Origin: an uncultured Collinsella sp.
GTDB lineage: Bacteria > Actinomycetota > Coriobacteriia > Coriobacteriales > Coriobacteriaceae
Length of the DNA stretch: 64,000 nucleotides
NCBI GenBank assembly: GCA_900542905.1
Contig: UQPF01000001.1
Location: forward strand, 224,148-288,147
Direction: 5' to 3'
Of the stretch, positions 1 to 7,571 are shown one piece after another. Under the pieces are notes generated by a model that did not search any database, was not told where the DNA came from, and saw only the letters and a list, made by a program, of their open reading frames with translations. The position numbers were made by a program, and so were the translations under genes. The stretch's first letter is position 1. Every line of letters begins with the position of its first letter.

Positions 1-2
1 TG

Positions 3-1058
3 TCCGTCGAGGCCACCGACGCCATCGCGAAGGTCCGCCAGCAGATCGCTGACCTCATCGGCGCCTCACAGGCCAACGAGGTCGTCTTCACCCGCAACAC
101 GAGCGAGTCGCTCAACCTGGTCGCTAAGAGCTTTGCGCCCACAGTGCTCGAACCGGGCGACGAGGTCGTCATCACCATTATGGAGCACCACTCCAACCTG
201 ATTCCGTGGCAGCAGGTCTGCCGCGAAACCGGCGCCAAGCTCGTCTACCTCTACCCCACCAAGACCGGCCAGCTCACCACCGAGGAGGTTCTTGCCAAGG
301 TGGGTCCCAAGACCAAGATCCTAGCCGTGGGACAGGTCTCCAACGTGCTGGGCGTCGAGAACCCGGTCAAGAACCTCGGCAAACTCGTGCACAAGTACGG
401 CGGCTACCTGGTCGTCGACGGCGCGCAGTCGCTGCCGCACATGCCGGTCGATGTGGCCGACCTGGGCGCCGACTTCTTTGCCTTTAGTGCGCACAAGGCC
501 ATGGGCCCCATGGGCATCGGCGTGCTGTGGGGCAAGATGGACCTGCTCAACGCCATGCCGCCCATGCTTACCGGCGGTGAGATGATCGACTCGGTTACTG
601 AGCAGGACGCCGTCTGGGCTCCCGTCCCCGAGAAGTTCGAGGCCGGCACGCAGGACGCCGCCGGCATCTTCGCCACAGGCGCCGCCCTCGACTACCTCGT
701 CAACACGGTGGGCTACGAAAACATCCAGGCACGCGAGCAGGCACTCGTCCACTACCTGATGGGCGAGCTCATGCAGCTCGACTTTGTCCAGATCATCGGC
801 TCAATCTATTGGGATAACCACCACGGTGTCGTGAGCTTTAATGTCAAGGGCATCCACCCGCACGATGTCGCGAGCATCATGGACATGGACGGCGTCTGCA
901 TCCGCGCCGGTCACCACTGCGCGCAGCCGCTGCTCACCTGGCTGGGCGTCGAGAACCTTGCCTGCTGCCGCGCCAGCGTGGCCTTCTACAACGACAAGGC
1001 CGACATCGACAAGTTCATCGCCGGCCTGCATCACGTTTGGAGCACATTCAATGGGTAA
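3..1058 (+). CDS. sufS: Cysteine desulfurase SufS, 5' end outside the window
   Basis: PLP enzyme that takes sulfur from cysteine as a persulfide for Fe-S cluster assembly. The reading frame is open from base 3 and already matches the family before any start codon (FTRNTSESLNLVA), so the true start lies upstream of the window; the GTG at 144 is internal. About 351 residues are visible. The PLP lysine is in SAHKAMGPMG near visible residue 165, and the active-site cysteine is in RAGHHCAQP near residue 306. The stop overlaps the start of sufU by 8 bp, so the two are translationally coupled. SufBCD genes would be expected upstream but cannot be seen. Confidence 0.95.
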   Translation, partial: SVEATDAIAKVRQQIADLIGASQANEVVFTRNTSESLNLVAKSFAPTVLEPGDEVVITIMEHHSNLIPWQQVCRETGAKLVYLYPTKTGQLTTEEVLAKVGPKTKILAVGQVSNVLGVENPVKNLGKLVHKYGGYLVVDGAQSLPHMPVDVADLGADFFAFSAHKAMGPMGIGVLWGKMDLLNAMPPMLTGGEMIDSVTEQDAVWAPVPEKFEAGTQDAAGIFATGAALDYLVNTVGYENIQAREQALVHYLMGELMQLDFVQIIGSIYWDNHHGVVSFNVKGIHPHDVASIMDMDGVCIRAGHHCAQPLLTWLGVENLACCRASVAFYNDKADIDKFIAGLHHVWSTFNG

Positions 1059-1485
1059 TCTGTACACCTCCACCACATTTATGGAGCACAACTCGCACCC
1101 CGACTATAAGTACGAGATGGATGCTCCCACGCACGAGCACGACGGCATCAACCCCAGCTGCGGAGACGAGCTCACCTTGCAGCTGCGTGTCGAGAACGGC
1201 GTGATCGAGGAGGCCTCCTTTACCGGCCACGGCTGCGCCATCAGTCAGGCCAGCGCCGACATCATGGCCGACCTCATCACCGGCGAGACGGTCGAGGAAG
1301 CGCGTCGCTTGGCAGGGCTCTTCCTCGCCATGATCCGCGGCGAACAGCTCTCCGAGGAGGACCTGGAAGATCTGGACGAGGCCGCCCAGCTCCAGGACAT
1401 CTCGCACATGCCCGCCCGCGTCAAATGCGCCGAGCTCGCCTGGCGCACCCTCGACGGCATGCTCGAGGGGCAAGCAAACCAGTAG
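1051..1485 (+). CDS. sufU: Fe-S cluster assembly scaffold / sulfur acceptor SufU
   Basis: A 144-residue SufU/NifU_N-fold protein that accepts sulfur from SufS and passes it on for cluster assembly. The conserved ligands are visible: C37 and D39 in NPSCGDE, C62 in GHGCAIS and C126 in VKCAELAW, the zinc-site pattern of SufU. The ATG at 1051 overlaps the sufS stop and begins MGNLYTSTTF. A longer upstream frame exists but runs antiparallel in sense to sufS coding and has no family similarity. A second, more distant homologue of the same fold lies at 3360-4094. Confidence 0.93.
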   Translation: MGNLYTSTTFMEHNSHPDYKYEMDAPTHEHDGINPSCGDELTLQLRVENGVIEEASFTGHGCAISQASADIMADLITGETVEEARRLAGLFLAMIRGEQLSEEDLEDLDEAAQLQDISHMPARVKCAELAWRTLDGMLEGQANQ

Positions 1486-1517
1486 CGTATGCCCCGAATC
1501 CAAGGTTTTTGATTGCC

Positions 1518-1548
1518 GAGCCGCCCGATACGGGCGGCTCTGTTTTTT
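1518..1548 (+). terminator. Rho-independent terminator after sufSU
   Basis: A 10-bp GC-rich stem (GAGCCGCCCG / CGGGCGGCTC) with an ATA loop is followed by TGTTTTTT, 32 bases after the sufU stop. Confidence 0.9.
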
Positions 1549-1750
1549 CTAATGAGCGCGAACGCACAAAGTCCGCGCGTCCGGCACCCCGTCTGTCATT
1601 TACCACACAGCCAGACGCGAACACGGGCGTTTTCCACAGCACCAAAGGCCTGCGGCAGGGCCACGAGCACGCCTAGCATCGTCCCATGCCCCATCCAGCT
1701 GGGCTCCGATTCGCTTCGCGCCTGCTGCAGACGGGTCCCATAGGGAGCGG

Positions 1751-1991
1751 CGTGCATTTTTGCGAATATTCAGCACGCCAAGCTGTGTGTATACGCATCG
1801 AAAGCGTTAATCAACGTCTCCAGGCGCATATATAGTGCGTTTTAGAACAAGCATCGTGGTCTCAGGGGCGCAAACATGAGCTTCGGGAGCGCATCGGCAG
1901 GCATAAATAGCTTCGGGGCCCGTATGTTGCAAAATTGCGACGGTAGTGGCAGTACCGCGATGCTGAAAACTCCATTTTTTGCACGGCGCAG
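1751..1991. repeat. Dispersed intergenic element, copy A
   Basis: The 600-bp gap between sufU and the transposase holds no supported gene. Two blocks in it recur in the same order and similar spacing at 53050-53270. The first is GTGCA...TTGCGA.TATTCAGCA (1752-1776). The second is ACTCCA.TTTTTGCACGGCGC (1969-1991), 21 of 23 bases identical. The interior is diverged. This looks like two old copies of one roughly 230-bp element of unknown nature. Confidence 0.5.
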
Positions 1992-2143
1992 ATGGGGGTA
2001 GGCACGGGCAAACCCGGACTGAGCCCTTATTTTATGCAAGATGGCGATTGTTCTATGCATATTAAGAAGTGCAGTTGCCGCACCAAGCTTTTGAACGCTT
2101 GTTGCGGCGTATGGACGACCCCATCTGCGGCGCACAGGCGACC

Positions 2144-2956
2144 CTACATCACGTTTCCGCCAGTCCGCATCGCCGTCCGCGCGCGGGCACGCACAATACG
2201 AGAGACGGTACTTTTGCCAATCCCGGTATAGCGCTCAATCTGGCGCACCGTGAAACCGGCATCGTGCAATCCAAAAATAACGGTATCGCGCTGCGCCGGC
2301 GGTGCGGCTTTAACCCCGCGAAGCGGAACCCCGAGTTCCTTAGCCATCTTGCCGGCAAAGGCGTGGCGTTCCCACTCCGTCTCTTTCATATCGCCCAGCG
2401 CTGGCTCGCCGCCGTCGGGCGTCGAAAGTGAATAGGCAATAAAGCCCTCGGCAGAACCAAAGAGCTCAAGCATGCAAGAAGGATCAGAAAATCCCCTCGC
2501 GACATCAGCCGCGTCACCGTCGTAAGCGCGCAAATGCTCCGCAAAGCTGCTCCAGGGATAACGCTCGATTAGGCCAACGCCCGCCTCCTGTGGATCGGCG
2601 TGTACGGAGCGAATAGCCTCCATCACCTGCCAGTCGGTATCGAGCGAGCGCCGGTCAAAACGGTTCTGGAACAGATGACCTGTGCGCCCCGTGCGTTTAT
2701 TGAACCGCCGCGCGTACGTCAAAAGCAGCCGGTGCATCGCCGCGCTCATCGCGTCCTCGTAATCTGCCAGCACCAGATGCACGTGATTGCCCATAAGACA
2801 CCAAGCGATAACCGTGACGCCTGCCTCCCGGCAGCAGTCGCGCATCAACTCCAAAAACTCCCACCGGTCTTCATCGCCCTCAAAGATGAGCTGCTTGCCC
2901 GTACCGCGGGCACAGACATGGTAAAAGCCGGTAACCGTTCTCCAAACGCGCTGCAT
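2144..2956 (-). CDS. REP-associated tyrosine transposase (RAYT, Y1_Tnp family) with atypical active site
   Basis: A 270-residue IS200-like/RAYT protein. This family nicks single-stranded DNA at palindromic REP sequences. The HUH metal motif is present (GNHVHLVL, H58-x-H60), as is the RxGxLxQxRF region (RTGHLFQNRF). The C-terminus carries a helix-turn-helix (GFTVRQIERYTGIGKSTVSRI). In RAYTs the catalytic tyrosine lies in an RYIxxNPxxAG block; here the aligned block reads IRSVHADPQEAG, with Ser117 at that position. The protein may therefore be inactive, or use another tyrosine. The start at 2956 follows AAGGGAG; frame upstream of it has no family similarity. It stands alone between the two Fe-S loci. 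Confidence 0.85.
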   Translation of the reverse strand: MQRVWRTVTGFYHVCARGTGKQLIFEGDEDRWEFLELMRDCCREAGVTVIAWCLMGNHVHLVLADYEDAMSAAMHRLLLTYARRFNKRTGRTGHLFQNRFDRRSLDTDWQVMEAIRSVHADPQEAGVGLIERYPWSSFAEHLRAYDGDAADVARGFSDPSCMLELFGSAEGFIAYSLSTPDGGEPALGDMKETEWERHAFAGKMAKELGVPLRGVKAAPPAQRDTVIFGLHDAGFTVRQIERYTGIGKSTVSRIVRARARTAMRTGGNVM

Positions 2957-3359
2957 GGCGCTCCCTTCGCCGGGATCTGCTTGCCATCCAATACAGCACG
3001 ATTGAAGCGTGCCATCAAAACATCCACGCAAAACAATAGACTCGCGCGGCCAAAGGCAGTAAATAGGCGGCGAACGGCACCGTTGCAACAGGTCAGCCCC
3101 TGCAACGCTTACAAGAGCTGACCAAAAGCTTGCCCAAGACGAACCCCCTCTACGGAAGTTCGCGACCACAGAACATAGAGTTAAACCGTTTCAATTTAAA
3201 CTTCGGGACTTCTCGCTACGAAAACTGAGCCGTTCGCCGAATATTCCGTGCATTTCGCGGTATTATAGGGGCTGCATGTCATGTCCCTTTCGAAGGGTCG
3301 CCCGGCAATCGCCAGCCACGACCCCCAGACGGGACGCCAACACGATAGAGAGGAGAGGC

Positions 3360-4094
3360 ATGCAGTACTCACAGGAAGTGGAGAACATGTGCCCCGTTGC
3401 CAAGGGTGCATACCACGGCCCCGCACCCATCCCCGAGGAGGGCAAGTGGGTCCAGGCTAAGGAGATTTCCGACATCTCCGGTCTTACGCACGGTGTGGGT
3501 TGGTGCGCACCTCAGCAGGGCGCCTGCAAGCTCACGCTGAACGTCAAGGACGGCATCATCGAGGAGGCCCTCGTTGAGACCATCGGCTGCTCGGGCATGA
3601 CCCACTCTGCCGCCATGGCTTCCGAGATCCTTCCCGGTAAGACCATCCTCGAGGCCCTCAACACCGACCTCGTCTGCGACGCCATCAACGTCGCTATGCG
3701 CGAGATCTTCCTGCAGATCGTTTACGGCCGCAGCCAGACCGCGTTCTCCGAGGGCGGCCTGCCCGTGGGCGCCTCCCTCGACGACCTCGGCAAGGGTCTT
3801 CGCTCCCAGGTCGGCACCATGTTCGGCACCAAGGCCAAGGGCGCTCGTTACCTCGAGCTCGCTCAGGGCTACGTCACCCGCATGGCTCTCAACGACAAGA
3901 ACGAGATCATCGCGTTCGAGTTCCTGAACCTCGGTAAGTTCACCGACGCCGTCAAGGCCGGCAAGACCCCCGAGGAGGCCATCGCTGGTGCTATGGGCCA
4001 CTATGGTCAGTGGGAGAACGCTGCCAAGTACATCGACCCGCGCACCGACGAGGAGACCCACTCCGTCGCCAGCGTGTTCCCGGTTCACGAGTAG
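3360..4094 (+). CDS. NifU/SufU-like Fe-S scaffold protein paired with GGGtGRT protein
   Basis: A 244-residue protein. Residues 40-110 align with SufU: PQQGACKLTLNVKDGIIEEA and ETIGCSGMTHS correspond to NPSCGDELTLQ and GHGCAIS. Cysteines at 49, 56, 77 and 106 are candidate ligands; the aspartate of SufU is not obvious. The C-terminal half has no SufU counterpart. The start follows a strong ribosome site (GAGAGGAGAGGC, then ATG). It lies 18 bp upstream of the GGGtGRT gene and is surely co-transcribed with it. Homologues of the two genes usually travel together in anaerobes. A role in Fe-S assembly is inferred from the fold; the specific target is unknown. Confidence 0.85.
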   Translation: MQYSQEVENMCPVAKGAYHGPAPIPEEGKWVQAKEISDISGLTHGVGWCAPQQGACKLTLNVKDGIIEEALVETIGCSGMTHSAAMASEILPGKTILEALNTDLVCDAINVAMREIFLQIVYGRSQTAFSEGGLPVGASLDDLGKGLRSQVGTMFGTKAKGARYLELAQGYVTRMALNDKNEIIAFEFLNLGKFTDAVKAGKTPEEAIAGAMGHYGQWENAAKYIDPRTDEETHSVASVFPVHE

Positions 4095-4112
4095 AAAGGG
4101 AGGGAAATAACT

Positions 4113-5117
4113 ATGACTGTTACGTTCGAAGGTTACGAGCGCCGCGCTGACAAGATCAACAAGTGCCTCGCCGACAACGGCATCGCCTCCCTCGAGGAAG
4201 CTCTGCAGATCTGCACCGACAAGGGCTTCAACCCGCGTGAGATCGTCAACAACACCCAGTCCATCGCCTTCCAGAACGCCGAGTGGGCCTACACCCTCGG
4301 CTGCGCTCTCGCTGTCAAGCGTGGCGCCAAGACTGCTTCTGAGGCTGCCGCCATCATCGGCGAGGGCATCCAGGCCTTCACCGTTCCCGGCTCCGTCGCC
4401 GAGGACCGCAAGGTCGGTCTGGGCCACGGCAACCTGGGCGCCATGCTGCTCTCCGACGACACCGAGTGCTTCGCCTTCCTGGCTGGCCACGAGTCCTTCG
4501 CTGCCGCTGAGGGCGCTATCGGCCTGGCTCTGAACGCCAACAAGGCTCGCAAGAAGCCGCTGCGCGTTATCCTCAACGGTCTGGGCAAGGACGCCGCTCA
4601 GATCATCGCCCGCATCAACGGCTTCACCTACGTGAAGACCCAGTTCGACTACTTCACGGGCGAGCTCAAGGTCGTCGAGACCATCCCCTACTCCGATGGT
4701 CCCCGCGCCGCCGTCAACTGCTACGGCGCCGACGACGTCCGCGAGGGCGTTGCCATCATGTGGCACGAGAACGTCGACATCTCGATCACCGGCAACTCCA
4801 CCAACCCGACGCGCTTCCAGCACCCCGTCGCTGGCACCTACAAGAAGGAGCGCCTCGAGGCTGGCAAGAAGTACTTCTCCGTCGCTTCTGGTGGCGGCAC
4901 TGGCCGTACCCTGCACCCGGACAACATGGGCGCCGGCCCTGCCTCTTACGGCATGACCGACACCATGGGCCGTATGCACTCCGACGCCCAGTTCGCCGGT
5001 TCTTCCTCCGTGCCTGCGCACGTCGACATGATGGGTCTCATCGGCATGGGCAACAACCCCATGGTCGGTGCCACCGTCGCCTGCGCTGTCGCCGTCGAGG
5101 AGGCCCTCAAGGCCTAA
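4113..5117 (+). CDS. GGGtGRT protein (function unknown)
   Basis: A 334-residue protein of the GGGtGRT family, named for the motif seen here at residues 260-266 (SGGGTGRTLHPD). Other conserved-looking stretches are GHGNLGAMLLSDDTECFAF, GNSTNPTRFQHP and SVPAHVDMMGLIGMGNNP. No signal peptide or membrane segment is visible, so it should be cytoplasmic. Its gene follows the NifU-like scaffold gene by 18 bp. Codon use is strongly optimised (AAG, CTC, GCC), suggesting high expression. The family has no established biochemical function; partnership with an Fe-S scaffold suggests an Fe-S or redox role. Confidence 0.9.
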   Translation: MTVTFEGYERRADKINKCLADNGIASLEEALQICTDKGFNPREIVNNTQSIAFQNAEWAYTLGCALAVKRGAKTASEAAAIIGEGIQAFTVPGSVAEDRKVGLGHGNLGAMLLSDDTECFAFLAGHESFAAAEGAIGLALNANKARKKPLRVILNGLGKDAAQIIARINGFTYVKTQFDYFTGELKVVETIPYSDGPRAAVNCYGADDVREGVAIMWHENVDISITGNSTNPTRFQHPVAGTYKKERLEAGKKYFSVASGGGTGRTLHPDNMGAGPASYGMTDTMGRMHSDAQFAGSSSVPAHVDMMGLIGMGNNPMVGATVACAVAVEEALKA

Positions 5118-5151
5118 TCGCGCCAGCGCGATGCTCATGTAGTTGAGCTTT

Positions 5152-5186
5152 AGAGCCGCTACCCACCCGGGTAGCGGCTCTTTTTT
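5152..5186 (+). terminator. Rho-independent terminator after the GGGtGRT gene
   Basis: The stem AGAGCCGCTACCC pairs with GGGTAGCGGCTCT and runs into six T residues, 35 bases after the stop codon. Confidence 0.93.
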
Positions 5187-5368
5187 GTCGCCACAAAGCG
5201 TTCGAGAGCCGATATATCAGTTCTGATGGAACATGAAGTGTGAGGAGAAGGAGCCGCCAAGTGGCTTCAACGTCCACGTGCCATATTTGCCCTTTGCCGA
5301 TTTATCCCATCTTTGCGATGCCTTTGCCGATCACCCATGCGACAATGCGCGAACGAGAAAGGAATCCT

Positions 5369-6895
5369 ATGGAATCAACTGATGTACTGGTAATTGGATC
5401 TGGCATCGCGGGCCTTTGCGCCGCCATAGAAGCAGCACGCGCGGGCGCGACCGTTGCCATCGCATGCGCCGGCAAGACCATGAGCGGATCGAGCTTCTTC
5501 CCGGGCACCTGGGGCCTCGGCCTTATTGGCCCCGTCGACAAAGACGACGAGCAAGACCTTATCGACACCATCCAAACCGTCGGTGGCGGCGTTGCCGACC
5601 CCGAACTCGTCCAGACGTTCGTTCACGGCATTCCCCAAGCGATTGACTGGCTCGAACAGGATCTGGGCGTAGAACTCCAGCGTCCGCAAAGCGCCGAAAG
5701 CGCCCAGCAAAAGCAATTTATCCCCTGCTTCGACCACAAGACGAGAATGTGGCGCGGCCTCACCCGCAAACCCCTCGAAGACGCGTGTACGGCCCAGATC
5801 GACTCGCTCGGCATACGCCTGCTCCCCCGCCACGAGCTTATCGATCTTGTTGAGGATACGAACGGAAAAATTGTCGGCGCCGTGCTCTTCAACCAAACGG
5901 ACGAGCGCATTGTGACCTTTACAGCCAAGGCCACTATCATCGCCGCCGGCGGTACCGGCGGTCTATTCGAGCGCAGCCTCACTTCCGCCGACGTGCTCAG
6001 CTCATCACAAGCCATCGCGCGGTCGCACGGTGCGTCCCTTACTAATATAGAGTTCATGCAGATGATGCCCGGCTTCATTGAGCCTAAGCGCAACCTTGTC
6101 TTTAACGAGAAGACCTGGCGCTACGTCAAGTTCGACCAGCCGGTCGATATCGCCGACGTCAAGCTGGACGATTTGCTTGAACAGCGCTCCGGATATGGTC
6201 CCTTCACTTCACGCCTGGCTTCCCGCGCCATCGATCTTGCCATCGATCAAGCGGGTGCCGAAGGCCTGGCGCTCCACTACGACTTCCCGCGAGAGAATGT
6301 CCCCGAGTTCGTGCAGACATTTGCCACTTGGCTACAAGACGAGCATGGTATCGCTCCGAGCGACGAGATACGTGTGGCGATGTATGCCCACGCCGCTAAC
6401 GGCGGTATCAAGATCGACAAGACCACGTACACGGGCGTTGAGGGCCTCTACGCCTGTGGCGAGGCAACAGGCGGCATGCACGGCGCCGACCGCATCGGAG
6501 GGCTGTCGAGCGCCAATGGCATCGTATTCGGGCGTATCGCGGGCGCATCGGCGGCTCGAGCAGCACTGGACGCTCCCGAGGCTGACGCACCGGTGGATGT
6601 CGCCCTCCCCGAGCATGGCATCGCTACAGCAGTCGCCGAGCGCCTAACCCGCTGCCTCAAACACACAATGAGCACCTACTGCATGATCAACAGGACCGAA
6701 CCAGGCCTATCCGAGGCGCTTCAAGAGCTTGAAAGCCTACAAGACGAGGCGACGTCGCTGCATAAGCCGCACGCCAATGACAGCGAAATCGCTGCCCTCG
6801 CCCGCCTAAAGTCGCAGATTCAGCTGGCTGCGGAGATGGTCAAAGCCATGCGCAAACGGACTGAAAGCCTCGGTTCGCACTATCGAGCAGACTGA
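5369..6895 (+). CDS. FAD-dependent oxidoreductase, fumarate reductase / L-aspartate oxidase superfamily
   Basis: A 508-residue flavoprotein. The N-terminal dinucleotide-binding motif is DVLVIGSGIAGLCAAIEAARAG, followed by the FAD-binding second domain (ATIIAAGGTGGLFERS). The C-terminal signature is GLYACGEATGGMHGADRIGG, as in NadB, SdhA and FrdA. No twin-arginine or heme-binding segment is seen, so it is a soluble cytoplasmic protein. It resembles NadB in length, but no nadA or nadC is nearby, so the substrate is open. The ATG at 5369 is preceded by GAAAGGAATCCT; the frame extends upstream without family similarity. It appears monocistronic. Confidence 0.78.
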   Translation: MESTDVLVIGSGIAGLCAAIEAARAGATVAIACAGKTMSGSSFFPGTWGLGLIGPVDKDDEQDLIDTIQTVGGGVADPELVQTFVHGIPQAIDWLEQDLGVELQRPQSAESAQQKQFIPCFDHKTRMWRGLTRKPLEDACTAQIDSLGIRLLPRHELIDLVEDTNGKIVGAVLFNQTDERIVTFTAKATIIAAGGTGGLFERSLTSADVLSSSQAIARSHGASLTNIEFMQMMPGFIEPKRNLVFNEKTWRYVKFDQPVDIADVKLDDLLEQRSGYGPFTSRLASRAIDLAIDQAGAEGLALHYDFPRENVPEFVQTFATWLQDEHGIAPSDEIRVAMYAHAANGGIKIDKTTYTGVEGLYACGEATGGMHGADRIGGLSSANGIVFGRIAGASAARAALDAPEADAPVDVALPEHGIATAVAERLTRCLKHTMSTYCMINRTEPGLSEALQELESLQDEATSLHKPHANDSEIAALARLKSQIQLAAEMVKAMRKRTESLGSHYRAD

Positions 6896-6941
6896 ATCGA
6901 TTCACACTTTGAGTTTGATCACAATTTCTCAACATGCATTG

Positions 6942-6988
6942 AGCCCCGTAAGTATGATTCCCCCAAGGAGAACACGCTTACGGGGCTT
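6942..6988. other. Inverted repeat AGCCCCGTAAG / CTTACGGGGCTT
   Basis: An 11-bp stem encloses a 24-base A/C-rich loop and is followed by GAGCCGTGTTTT. It is placed to terminate the upstream flavoprotein gene, but the loop is long and the T-tract weak. Confidence 0.4.
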
Positions 6989-7070
6989 GAGCCGTGTTTT
7001 CCCTAAGGGAATCACGGTGCAGACAGCTCAGCTCCGCGCCCTTTCGGGTTCGACCCCATGTGAGGCCAAC

Positions 7071-7102
7071 AAAAAAGCGACCAGCCGAAGCCAGTCGCTT
7101 TT
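7071..7102 (-). terminator. Terminator of the tRNA-His-Lys-Lys transcript
   Basis: On the minus strand, AAAAGCGACTGGC / GCTGGTCGCTTTTTT forms a tight hairpin with a T-tract just downstream of the last tRNA-Lys. Confidence 0.9.
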
Positions 7103-7114
7103 ACAATCTTTGGG

Positions 7115-7187
7115 TGGGCCGTCAGGGGTTCGAACCCTGGACCTTGGGATTAAGAGTCCCCTGCTCTACCAACTGAGCTAACGACCC
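7115..7187 (-). tRNA. tRNA-Lys (CTT), second copy in the transcript
   Basis: A 73-base cloverleaf: GGGTCGT acceptor, TAGCTCAGTTGGTAGAGCA D-arm, anticodon loop CTCTTAA with CTT at 34-36, and GTTCGAA T-loop. No CCA is encoded: the next bases are CCC. The tRNA body is identical to the copy at 7231-7306. Confidence 0.95.
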
Positions 7188-7190
7188 AAA

Positions 7191-7216
7191 GCTAAAGTCC
7201 GTTATGGCGGACTTTA
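7191..7216. repeat. Hairpin between the two tRNA-Lys genes
   Basis: A perfect 10-bp inverted repeat, CTAAAGTCCG / CGGACTTTAG, with a 6-base loop lies in the spacer between the tRNA-Lys copies. It lacks a T-run, so it may be a processing or anti-pairing structure rather than a terminator. Confidence 0.6.
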
Positions 7217-7230
7217 GAGGAGATATCGTG

Positions 7231-7306
7231 TGGTGGGCCGTCAGGGGTTCGAACCCTGGACCTTGGGATTAAGAGTCCCCTGCTCTACCAACTGAGCTAA
7301 CGACCC
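7231..7306 (-). tRNA. tRNA-Lys (CTT), with encoded CCA
   Basis: Same sequence as the neighbouring tRNA-Lys, with anticodon CTT in loop CTCTTAA. Here the 3' CCA is encoded (plus-strand TGG at 7231-7233), unlike in the other copy. Confidence 0.95.
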
Positions 7307-7328
7307 GATATCAACACGAAGCAAGAAC

Positions 7329-7406
7329 TGGGGTGGGTAAAGGGACTCGAACCCTCGACCTACGGGACCACAACCCGTCGCTCTAGCCAACTGAGCTACA
7401 CCCACC
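7329..7406 (-). tRNA. tRNA-His (GTG)
   Basis: A cloverleaf with anticodon GTG. It has the two tRNA-His hallmarks: an extra 5' G (G-1) and discriminator C73 opposite it. CCA is encoded. It is the first gene of a three-tRNA minus-strand transcript. Confidence 0.95.
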
Positions 7407-7571
7407 GTGTCCTGTGCGCTTCGCGCTCGACTATTATTGCAAGGAACGCCATGCGATGCAAGCCCCAATTTTCAAGAATTTTGAAAAGAGTTTTTCGAGT
7501 GCGTTTCGAGCAATTCCCACCCTTTTCATAGGAGTAAACTTGCCCCACTGCAAACCCTCGAAAGGACCGTC

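Noticed and set aside
3369..5138. Long minus-strand open frame opposite the NifU-like and GGGtGRT genes (also similar ones at 12955-14820, 57486-59522 and 61393-63492)
   Set aside because: They are antisense shadows of highly biased GC-rich genes. Their translations are low-complexity Val/Gly/Ala/Leu or Arg/His strings without family motifs, while the opposite strand encodes clear known proteins.
5369..6895. Firm assignment as NadB (L-aspartate oxidase)
   Set aside because: General family motifs fit, but NadB-specific residues could not be verified and no NAD synthesis partner gene is adjacent.
7115..7406. tRNA cluster as a phage or island attachment site
   Set aside because: No integrase gene lies nearby and no partial tRNA duplicate acts as attR. 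The second tRNA-Lys is a complete gene, so simple duplication explains it.
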